Source: Omnitrophica bacterium GWA2_52_8 (GTDB taxonomy: Bacteria; Omnitrophota; Omnitrophia; Omnitrophales; Aquincolibacteriaceae). Taken from it: DNA of 6,271 nucleotides. The notes beneath the pieces were generated by a model. The model searched no databases, was not told the origin of the DNA, and was given only the letters and a program-made list of their open reading frames with translations. The position numbers and the translations under genes were made by a program. The stretch covers positions 2,833 through 9,103 of the forward strand of contig MHFC01000030.1 of assembly GCA_001804025.1 (NCBI GenBank), read 5' to 3'. Positions 1 to 5,146 of this stretch are shown piece by piece. Numbering within the stretch: position 1 is the stretch's first letter; each line of letters opens with the position of its first letter.

Positions 1-1270
1 CCGTCAGTGCGAGATAAATATATAACCGCAATTTTTGAAAATTGCGGCGGTAGGCGGCGAGTCCAAACCCCAAGCCAAACGTTAGCGCCGCTACAATGAC
101 GGTCATTAGGTTTCCGAGCAGTTGAATCATTTTTTCAAAGGAAGCGGGATTGGTCTCGCCGATCATCAAAAAGAGGTTGGGCCATTGCGAGGCGCTTGAT
201 CCCGACGTTTTAAATACAAAGGAAAAGGCCCCTGCGACCGACTCAAAAAAACCAGCCGGCGTACGGCAAATCATGGCGCTGATGACGGATGAGGCAACGT
301 AAAAAAAAATGTATTTCCACGAAAAGAAATCCTTTCGTCTCGAAACGGAGAACAAATCCAGGACTCCGATAAGCCCGAACACTCCGAGATTCAAAAACAG
401 GATGAAGGGCCAGCCGGTCCAAAAAAGCGAGAACAGACCCGTTAAAAGTCCTCCGGTAATTCCCCAAAATTTGAACCTAGACGATTGCCGGATCATACCC
501 GCCCCGGAAGCGAAAATCAGAAGCGGGAAAATAATATTGTAGGGGTCGGTGTCATACCATCCGTAAGCCGAGCGCTGTATAACGATCGGGGATAGAACGA
601 CCGCCATAATGGCCCAAAACGCGGCGATAAATCCGAGTGATATTGACGCGCATGCCGTCAGAAGCGCCAAAACCATCAGGCCGGTTAAAATCAGCGGGAC
701 AAAATTGAGTACCATCATCAACTCCGCCTTAGAATCAATGATTTTCCAGACGCGGTAAACCAGCCAGCCGAAATAGGGATGAAGCGTGAAATAGTCATAA
801 TTGCCGGTCGGCGCCCGGCGCAAGGGATTCAAAAATCGTCCCCCGCGGCTGGGACCGCCCATGCTCCCGGTTTGGACGAGGTTGTCCGTGAGCATGTAAT
901 AATAATAAGGATCGGCTTCGAGAAGATAATGCGGCGAGTAATAGGCTTGGCGCGCTTTTGTCAGACTGTCCTTCATTTTAGAAACGGCTTCCCGGTAATT
1001 GTCAGAATCCGCCTGAATGAGTGAAGCAACACGTTCGCGCACCAGGCCATCGGCGGCCGCGGGGCTCTCCGTCAACACTTTGCCCAATTGCGTCCGGACT
1101 TGCGCTTCGATGCCGCTTCTGACGTTTCTTTCCGCTTGCTGCTGCAAAAGGGCCTGAGCGGGCGCATTATTGAACCTCAGCGAATATGTCCGGAAGTAAA
1201 TACCGGCAGCAAGACTCACAATGATCAGGATGGTACAACCTGCATTCGGAATGATTTTTGATCGGATCAT
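1..1270 (-). CDS. STT3/PglB/AglB-family oligosaccharyltransferase, N-terminal part (C-terminus beyond left edge)
   Basis: Reading the minus strand from ATG at 1270 gives 423 uninterrupted codons that run off the left edge. Seen: one hydrophobic segment at residues 13-25, a polar stretch at about 31-115, then LLEADPYYYYMLTDN (116-130), HPYFGW, several membrane segments, RSAYGWYDTDPYN (233-245), WPNLFLMIGE (363-372) and another hydrophobic stretch near 390-407. In this family the first acidic motif (here D120), the GxxDxD loop motif (D240, D242) and a glutamate in a later external loop (probably E372) bind the metal or the acceptor sequon. The protein would transfer a lipid-linked glycan to Asn on the periplasmic side of the inner membrane. 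The WWDYG motif and periplasmic domain would lie beyond the edge. ATG 1270 is chosen because the signal-anchor follows at once; the ribosome site (GGGAA) is weak. It lies about 170 bp downstream of the DUF167 gene on the same strand. Family call is firm; glycan and acceptor are unknown. Confidence 0.85.
   Translation of the reverse strand, partial: MIRSKIIPNAGCTILIIVSLAAGIYFRTYSLRFNNAPAQALLQQQAERNVRSGIEAQVRTQLGKVLTESPAAADGLVRERVASLIQADSDNYREAVSKMKDSLTKARQAYYSPHYLLEADPYYYYMLTDNLVQTGSMGGPSRGGRFLNPLRRAPTGNYDYFTLHPYFGWLVYRVWKIIDSKAELMMVLNFVPLILTGLMVLALLTACASISLGFIAAFWAIMAVVLSPIVIQRSAYGWYDTDPYNIIFPLLIFASGAGMIRQSSRFKFWGITGGLLTGLFSLFWTGWPFILFLNLGVFGLIGVLDLFSVSRRKDFFSWKYIFFYVASSVISAMICRTPAGFFESVAGAFSFVFKTSGSSASQWPNLFLMIGETNPASFEKMIQLLGNLMTVIVAALTFGLGFGLAAYRRNFQKLRLYIYLALT
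26..47. repeat. 22-bp near-perfect palindrome inside the oligosaccharyltransferase gene
   Basis: CCGCAATTTT (26-35) and AAAATTGCGG (38-47) are perfect reverse complements separated by two bases. On the coding (minus) strand the hairpin is followed by a T/A-rich run, so it resembles an intrinsic terminator. However, the reading frame continues through it to the window edge. It encodes RNFQKLR in a loop after a membrane segment. It may be chance in an Asn/Phe/Lys/Leu-coding stretch. Confidence 0.5.
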
Positions 1271-1439
1271 GTTTTCCCAAAAAGTCCGCTTTAATCGCCT
1301 CGCGGCTATCTCTATAAAATCGGCTTCGGTTGAGTCTGAGTTTACCGGCAATTCCTATTGAAATATGAACGTTGCTTGAAAATTGGAAGGTAAAATGGCT
1401 TGAATACGGCTTTTGGAGAGGGTCGGAAATGCTGAGAAA

Positions 1440-1664
1440 CTATATCAGCACACCGACCATTTTTGTTTTCGTTCCCTGCCCCTTCAACAGGACAACCCTG
1501 CTTTTGGGTAGCTTCCAGAAATCGGCAAGAACGGCGATCAAAGCCATATTCGCCTTGCCGTCTTTCGGAGGTGCTTTCAGCCAAACATGATAATGTGTTT
1601 CGTCCTGCTTCTCGACTTTATCTGTTTTTGACGCAGGACGGACCCGGACTATAATTTTTTTCAC
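1440..1664 (-). CDS. DUF167 / YggU-family small protein
   Basis: A 74-residue protein that fits the DUF167 (YggU/UPF0235) family end to end. It has an N-terminal beta strand (IIVRVRPASKTDKV), the hallmark APPKDGKAN (residues 31-39), then a helix with LADFWKLPKSRV and a final KGQGTKTKMV strand. The size is at the short end for the family. It is a cytosolic alpha/beta protein found very widely in bacteria and eukaryotes; its molecular function is not established. The start is GTG at 1664-1662, forming a GTGA overlap with the stop of the AsmA-like gene upstream. Translation is therefore probably coupled and needs no strong ribosome site of its own. The longer reading frames on the opposite strand across this segment are shadows. 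Confident family call, no functional claim. Confidence 0.88.
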   Translation of the reverse strand: MKKIIVRVRPASKTDKVEKQDETHYHVWLKAPPKDGKANMALIAVLADFWKLPKSRVVLLKGQGTKTKMVGVLI

Positions 1665-2593
1665 GTCGTTTCAGGCTGTTTTTTCCCAAAGAGATCTGAA
1701 ACCGCTGCTTTTGCTGAAGACGTTGCGCTGTCCAAGACCGCCGTCGTGGTGTCCACTGTTTCTTTGAGTGCGTCGGTCCCGCCGCCCACAACCGCTCCGC
1801 CGGCATCCTTAATCATCCCCGCACTTTTATCGGCTACCGCCTTTTTTGCCTTCGCTGCTGCGTCCGATGCCGTTTGCACGGCAAAGGCAGAAGTGTCTTT
1901 AACCAACTCGTCCGCCTTGGCAAGATTATCTTTCAGACCATCCTCAAGCTGCTTGACGTTCACCCCGATATTCCCCAGCGGCGTGCTCTTGATGATTTTA
2001 AGAATAATCATCTGCAAGATCGCCTTCGGATCCGCTATGTTTGTGAGGACAAGATTGTCAATTTTTGCATCCGCCGACAGTTTCTTGGGAACAACTCCTG
2101 ACGTATCCTCATACCGCACATTGTGAATCGTCAACACCAGTTTATCCAATTGAAAAGGCATGGGCTCGCCTTTTTTCGGCTCGGCCCCAGGCTGTCCGGC
2201 GGGCTTCGCAGGTGTTGCTTTTTGAGATAAAAGCGCCAAATTTGAGCCAACCGCCTGATTCTTTTCAATATTAATTTCCTGGAGATCCAGCCGCATTTCC
2301 CGCAGATGAATCCGCTGTTGCCGAACGGCCTCCGGAAGCGAAATTGAAATAAAAATTTCAGGAATGTCGACGAAGGTTTTGTTGGTAAACCCTAAGGGGT
2401 TGTTAATATGAATGCCCTGGACATGCACGATACCAGAAAAATCAAGTTTTAACTTTTCGATTTTTGTGGGAAAACCCGTAAACTGAGATATTCCGGTTTC
2501 AAGCACAACCTTTGCGATTCCGTCTTTGGCGACAACCAAAACAGCTCCTGCCGCAACCAGAAGAATTAAAATAAAAAGAAAGAATTTCTTCAT
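1661..2593 (-). CDS. AsmA-like membrane-anchored envelope protein with Ala-rich helical tail
   Basis: 310 residues. An N-terminal signal-anchor (MKKFFLFILILLVAAGAVLV) is followed by an AsmA-like start: GISQFTGFPTKIEKLKLDFSG at about 34-54, then the strand-rich IHINNPLGF and VDIPEIFISI. This is the pattern of AsmA/DUF748-type proteins, which use a lipid-binding groove at the inner membrane facing the periplasm. A Pro/Lys/Gly linker (about 126-146) leads to a second beta segment (QLDKLVLTIHNVRYED, 148-163). From about 215 to 303 the sequence is Ala/Lys/Asp-rich and helical, with VADKSAGMIKDAGG and VDTTTAVLDSATSSAKAA, like an amphipathic apolipoprotein-type helix. The protein is short for AsmA, which usually exceeds 600 residues. 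ATG 2593 is preceded by AGG-containing bases about 6 nt upstream. It overlaps the DUF167 gene and diverges from the sirtuin gene. A role in envelope lipid homeostasis is inference. Confidence 0.65.
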   Translation of the reverse strand: MKKFFLFILILLVAAGAVLVVAKDGIAKVVLETGISQFTGFPTKIEKLKLDFSGIVHVQGIHINNPLGFTNKTFVDIPEIFISISLPEAVRQQRIHLREMRLDLQEINIEKNQAVGSNLALLSQKATPAKPAGQPGAEPKKGEPMPFQLDKLVLTIHNVRYEDTSGVVPKKLSADAKIDNLVLTNIADPKAILQMIILKIIKSTPLGNIGVNVKQLEDGLKDNLAKADELVKDTSAFAVQTASDAAAKAKKAVADKSAGMIKDAGGAVVGGGTDALKETVDTTTAVLDSATSSAKAAVSDLFGKKQPETT

Positions 2594-2694
2594 ACAGGCC
2601 TGCCTTTCTGTATATTACGTTTAATGCCGGTAACTTGGGTGATAGGATACCGCATTTTACTGAAAAGTTATCCCGCTATACAAGGATGTTTTTT
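2594..2694. promoter_or_regulatory. Divergent intergenic region between AsmA-like gene and cobB
   Basis: This 101-bp gap must hold the promoters of both divergent genes unless they are further upstream. It is AT-rich, with TATATT at 2611-2616, TGTATA at 2609-2614 (TATACA on the minus strand) and TATACA at 2677-2682. None has both a good -35 box and a sensible leader length, so no promoter is assigned. ATACAG (2592-2597) and CTGTAT (2608-2613) form a 6-bp inverted repeat over the AsmA-like start codon and ribosome site. Confidence 0.3.
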
Positions 2695-3438
2695 ATGTCA
2701 AATGAGGCCCTCCATACGGCACAGCGGATTCTTGAAACTGCTCAAAAGATAATGGCCTTTACAGGCGCCGGGCTTTCCACAGAAAGCGGCATTTCGGACT
2801 ACCGGTCGCTGGGCGGGCTTTGGCAAAAATACCAGCCGGTAACGTTTGAAGAGTTTTTGACCGACCCGCATAAACGGTTCGAATATTGGCAAAGAAAAAA
2901 AGAGATGTTTGCGCAAATCCGTTTGGCCCGGCCGAACGGCGGACATATCGCTTTGGCCGGCCTTGAAAAAAACGGGCGCTATCTGGGGACGGTGACACAA
3001 AATATCGACGGCTTGCATCAAAAAGCAGGCAGCCGCCGCGTCCTTGAACTCCACGGCACGAATCAGGAGGCCGTCTGCCTGAACTGCGGCCTTAAGGATG
3101 ACTTTGAGACTGTTTATCAAAAACTGCTCGCGGGCGCTGACGATCCCCATTGCCCATCCTGCAACGGACAGCTAAAACCCAACACCATTTCCTTCGGACA
3201 GCCTCTTAATCCCGACATTCTCTCGCTGGCTTTTGATTGGGCGCGCCAATGTGACGTCGTCCTTGCGGTGGGATCGTCATTAGTCGTTGAGCCCGCGGCC
3301 TCAATCCCGAGAACTGCCGTCGAATATGGGGCGAAATTGATCCTGATTAACCGCGACGCAACCCCTCTGGACAGTATCGCCGCGCTGTCCGTTAAAACCG
3401 ACGCTGCCGCTTTTCTGAATCAGCTTTCCGGCTGCTAA
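2695..3438 (+). CDS. cobB: Sir2-family NAD-dependent protein deacylase (CobB/SIRT5-like)
   Basis: A 247-residue complete sirtuin core that removes acyl groups from lysine using NAD+, giving nicotinamide and O-acyl-ADP-ribose in the cytosol. Motifs in order: FTGAGLSTESGISDYR (22-37, NAD binding), TQNIDGLH (101-108), ELHGT with catalytic His120, zinc cysteines C128/C131 and C153/C156, KPNTISFG (161-168), VGSSLVVEPA (192-201) and ILINRD (216-221). Y64 and R67 (EYWQRKKEMF) line up with the Tyr/Arg pair of SIRT5 and E. coli CobB that binds succinyl-lysine. The usual FGE after the zinc module reads FGQ here. ATG 2695 is chosen because AAGGA (2682-2686) lies 8 nt upstream and the core starts soon after. 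A longer reading frame from TTG at 2635 adds 20 residues without family similarity. The TAA stop lies inside the left inverted repeat of the downstream element. Confidence 0.92.
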   Translation: MSNEALHTAQRILETAQKIMAFTGAGLSTESGISDYRSLGGLWQKYQPVTFEEFLTDPHKRFEYWQRKKEMFAQIRLARPNGGHIALAGLEKNGRYLGTVTQNIDGLHQKAGSRRVLELHGTNQEAVCLNCGLKDDFETVYQKLLAGADDPHCPSCNGQLKPNTISFGQPLNPDILSLAFDWARQCDVVLAVGSSLVVEPAASIPRTAVEYGAKLILINRDATPLDSIAALSVKTDAAAFLNQLSGC

Positions 3439-3473
3439 GTAACAGTGCATAAGTCTTTTAATGTTTTGTCAAT

Positions 3474-3504
3474 CCCGGCTGGTTTTTCATTAAACCAGCA
3501 CGGG
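3474..3504 (+). terminator. Hairpin after cobB (terminator-like, no T-tract)
   Basis: GCTGGTTT (3478-3485) pairs with AAACCAGC (3492-3499) across a 6-base loop. The stem extends outward through CCCG (3474-3477) and CGGG (3501-3504) with one bulged A. It starts about 35 bp after the cobB stop, the right place for a 3' end. It is not followed by a run of T, so intrinsic termination is uncertain. It may simply be part of the structured element. Confidence 0.35.
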
Positions 3505-3509
3505 GAAGT

Positions 3510-3532
3510 ACGAGGGCCAATGAAGCCCTCGT
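3510..3532. repeat. 8-bp-stem hairpin within the structured element
   Basis: ACGAGGGC (3510-3517) and GCCCTCGT (3525-3532) are perfect reverse complements with a 7-base loop. This is the second of the consecutive hairpins behind cobB. No T-tract follows on either strand. Confidence 0.5.
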
Positions 3533-3613
3533 CATCCCCGAATGCTTGTGTCGGGGATCTTTGAAATTGTGGCTGCCCGCCAAATTGCGCGGAAAAAATC
3601 CGCGAGAATGACA
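3531..3613. repeat. GTCATCCCCG-type palindromic repeat
   Basis: The unit begins GTCATCCCCG (3531-3540), and the reverse complement of 3603-3612 is GTCATTCTCG, 8 of 10 identical. Inside, ATCCCCGA (3534-3541) pairs with TCGGGGAT (3551-3558), and CGCGGA (3588-3593) pairs with TCCGCG (3599-3604). Ends of the form GTCAT-C-C-CG with internal GC hairpins resemble the short dispersed palindromic repeats common between genes in many bacterial genomes. The resemblance is from memory, not from a search. Confidence 0.5.
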
Positions 3614-3650
3614 GCTCACAAATATCAAAAGACTTTTGGATGATTACTTA

Positions 3651-3796
3651 AATAATTGAGGATTTTTTTATAAAGAGACGAGTACTGTACTGTATACCGA
3701 TTCATAAAAATTAATGAAACACAGTACGAGTGCCGCATCCGGATTAAAAGGACGAGCATTCATTTCAATCGCACAGGGCCGCCTCCGGAAAAATTT
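3651..3796. other. Non-coding stretch between structured element and rfbC stop
   Basis: AT-rich and without a convincing gene. It contains a T-run (3664-3669) and a tandem GTACTGTACTGT (3682-3693), whose GTACTGT is the reverse complement of ACAGTAC at 3721-3727, about 27 bases away. Nothing here looks like a standard intrinsic terminator for rfbC: the minus-strand sequence just after the rfbC stop is AT-rich without a GC stem. Confidence 0.4.
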
Positions 3797-4348
3797 TTAT
3801 TTTTCAAAAACTTCCGCCTTTGCTAAGGGGGGAAAAACGGAATCCCGGTCGTTGAGAATATAGTCGCAATCCAATTTCGGCCATTGAATCGCCAGGGCCG
3901 GATCATTCCAATAAACGCCCCCCTCATGATCAGGGGCATATTCCCCCGAGACTTTATAGGCGACTTCGGTCTCCGGCTCCAGCGCACAAAATCCGTGGGC
4001 AAACCCTTTGGGAACGAATAGCATCTTTTTGTTTTCAGCGCTGAGCCGTGCGGCAACGTGCTGGCCGAAAGTCGGCGATGTCTTGCGAATATCGACGGCA
4101 ACATCATAAACAGCGCCTTTCACGACCCGGATGAGCTTGGCTTGGGCTTTCGGAGGTAATTGATAGTGCAGTCCCCGGATCACGCCTTTTTCTGAGCAGT
4201 TATAATTATCCTGGGTAAATTCATCCTTGACCCCGCAGCGCGCAAAGATGCTTTTCTCATAAGTGACCACAAAATAGCCTCGGACATCCGGGTAAACCTG
4301 GGGTTCAAATAAAAGAACTTCTGAGATCGGCTGTTTGATAACTTTCAT
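3797..4348 (-). CDS. rfbC: dTDP-4-dehydrorhamnose 3,5-epimerase (RmlC/RfbC)
   Basis: 183 residues, the normal RmlC length, forming a single cupin barrel. The enzyme epimerises C3 and C5 of dTDP-4-keto-6-deoxy-glucose to dTDP-4-keto-L-rhamnose, the third step of dTDP-rhamnose synthesis in the cytosol. Seen in order: DVRGYF (21-26), TQDNYNCS (45-52), VIRGLHYQ with the expected catalytic base His61, YDVAVDIRKTSPTFG (81-95), LSAENKKMLFVPKGFAHGF (102-120), Tyr131 in AYKVS (the usual catalytic Tyr), WNDP (147-150) and D169 near the end (NDRD). All key residues are present, so it is predicted active. Its ATG shares an ATGA overlap with the stop of the DUF1223 gene, and GAGG lies about 10 nt upstream. 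No rfbA, rfbB or rfbD is in the window, so the gene is separated from the usual cluster here. It converges on cobB. Confidence 0.95.
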   Translation of the reverse strand: MKVIKQPISEVLLFEPQVYPDVRGYFVVTYEKSIFARCGVKDEFTQDNYNCSEKGVIRGLHYQLPPKAQAKLIRVVKGAVYDVAVDIRKTSPTFGQHVAARLSAENKKMLFVPKGFAHGFCALEPETEVAYKVSGEYAPDHEGGVYWNDPALAIQWPKLDCDYILNDRDSVFPPLAKAEVFEK

Positions 4349-5133
4349 GGCTGTTCTACCTCGCTCGCATTTCCGGCATTAAGATAACCGCCCGTGGACT
4401 GAATCGGCCTGTGGCCGTCTTTATCGGAACTTACCCAAGCTGCAATGCCGAACCGTTCGGCACGGTAGCCCCGCTTCGGTTTCATGGGGCCGAGCGAAGC
4501 GATAAAAAAAACGTCCCGGCTTTCCATTTTTTTCTCCTTGTAGTCCAAAACCACGAAATCATGGGTCAACTGCAGGCCTTTATTTTCGCCGGCTTTAATT
4601 TGCGTTTTTACATCAAATCCAAGAAGCGCAAGATGGGCCGTCAGCTTTCCGGTAACTGTGCCGGACGGAAAAAAATCAAAACGGTATTGGTTCGCGTCCG
4701 CCGAATAGACTTTCAGGGTCCCGGTTTTTTCATGAGTCAACGGCGGTAAACTTCCCTGATACCAGCCTGGCCAAGGTTCACCGTCGACATAGACCGCCGG
4801 CGTATAAATAGCGCCGTCCCCGATTTCCGCATGCCTGCGCTGACGCAGGTCGTATTTCCAATGCGCGTAGCGGTCATTCCAGCCGAGTCGATTCCAATAA
4901 GTGACATGAAATGAAACGGGGATGATGCTTTTCCATAATTCCGGTGATTTTTCAAACTCGGAAAACCATTTTTCCGCGGGCGGACAGCTGCGGCACCCTT
5001 CCGAGGTATAGAGTTCAACGAAAGCAACCCGGCCGGCAGAACTTTCGAACATCTCTTGCGCCGGAACTGCTTCCGGGAAGAGGCCGCATAACGGAACAAA
5101 CAACAGCAGGAATGTTAAGAGAGGCCGCATCAT
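4345..5133 (-). CDS. Exported DUF1223-family thioredoxin-fold protein
   Basis: 262 residues. A Sec signal peptide (MRPLLTFLLLFVPLCG, likely cleaved after VPA near residue 25) precedes a DUF1223 domain. Diagnostic segments are ELYTSEGCRSCPPAEKW (40-56) with a thioredoxin-like C47-x-x-C50, FHVTYWNRLGWNDRYA (75-90), and IYTPAVYVDGEPWPGW (109-124), whose Thr-Pro is the probable cis-proline loop. The C-terminal half is beta-rich (about 135-240), as is usual for the family. The domain is related to thioredoxin, but its biochemical role is not well established; a periplasmic redox or metal-related role is inference. The start is one of two adjacent ATGs (5133, 5130). No strong ribosome site is seen, and the 13-bp gap from the YceI-like stop suggests coupling. 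The stop overlaps the rfbC start. The last residues contain N-A-S. Confidence 0.85.
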   Translation of the reverse strand: MMRPLLTFLLLFVPLCGLFPEAVPAQEMFESSAGRVAFVELYTSEGCRSCPPAEKWFSEFEKSPELWKSIIPVSFHVTYWNRLGWNDRYAHWKYDLRQRRHAEIGDGAIYTPAVYVDGEPWPGWYQGSLPPLTHEKTGTLKVYSADANQYRFDFFPSGTVTGKLTAHLALLGFDVKTQIKAGENKGLQLTHDFVVLDYKEKKMESRDVFFIASLGPMKPKRGYRAERFGIAAWVSSDKDGHRPIQSTGGYLNAGNASEVEQP

Positions 5134-5146
5134 AGGCTGCAGATTA

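Larger units (their letters stand above)
3436..3650. mobile_element. MITE-like inverted-repeat element, about 215 bp, non-coding
   Basis: The ends are 24-bp imperfect terminal inverted repeats. The left one, 3436-3459, starts TAAGTAA and ends AAGTCTTTT. The reverse complement of 3627-3650 has the same first 7 and last 9 bases, with 19 of 24 identical overall. The interior is a row of hairpins with no reading frame of note. No transposase is present and I see no clear target-site duplication. The left repeat contains the TAA stop of cobB. This could be a non-autonomous transposable element, a palindromic repeat family member, or a complex 3' end shared by the convergent cobB and rfbC genes. 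Copies elsewhere in the genome would be needed to prove mobility. Confidence 0.45.

Noticed and set aside
309..1024. Plus-strand reading frames at 309-542 and 779-1024
   Set aside because: They lie opposite the oligosaccharyltransferase frame, which carries all the recognisable motifs.
1746..2126. 126-residue plus-strand reading frame
   Set aside because: It lies wholly antisense to the AsmA-like gene, is Ser/Ala-rich as expected from the complement of that Ala/Lys-rich tail, and shows no family motif.
2655..2682. Promoter for cobB with TTTTAC and TATACA boxes
   Set aside because: Transcription would start after the ribosome site and only a few bases before the ATG, which is implausible.
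2635..2694. Upstream TTG start for the sirtuin adding 20 residues
   Set aside because: No ribosome site before it and no sirtuin-like sequence; ATG 2695 has AAGGA 8 nt upstream.
2698..3150. 150-residue minus-strand reading frame
   Set aside because: Antisense shadow of the sirtuin, whose motifs are unambiguous in the plus frame.
3436..3650. CRISPR array or riboswitch in the hairpin-rich region
   Set aside because: The repeats are inverted, not regularly spaced direct repeats, and the region lies between two convergent gene ends, not in a 5' leader.
3823..4107. 94-residue minus-strand frame inside rfbC, and similarly 4737-5099 inside the DUF1223 gene
   Set aside because: Alternative-frame shadows of genes with strong family matches.
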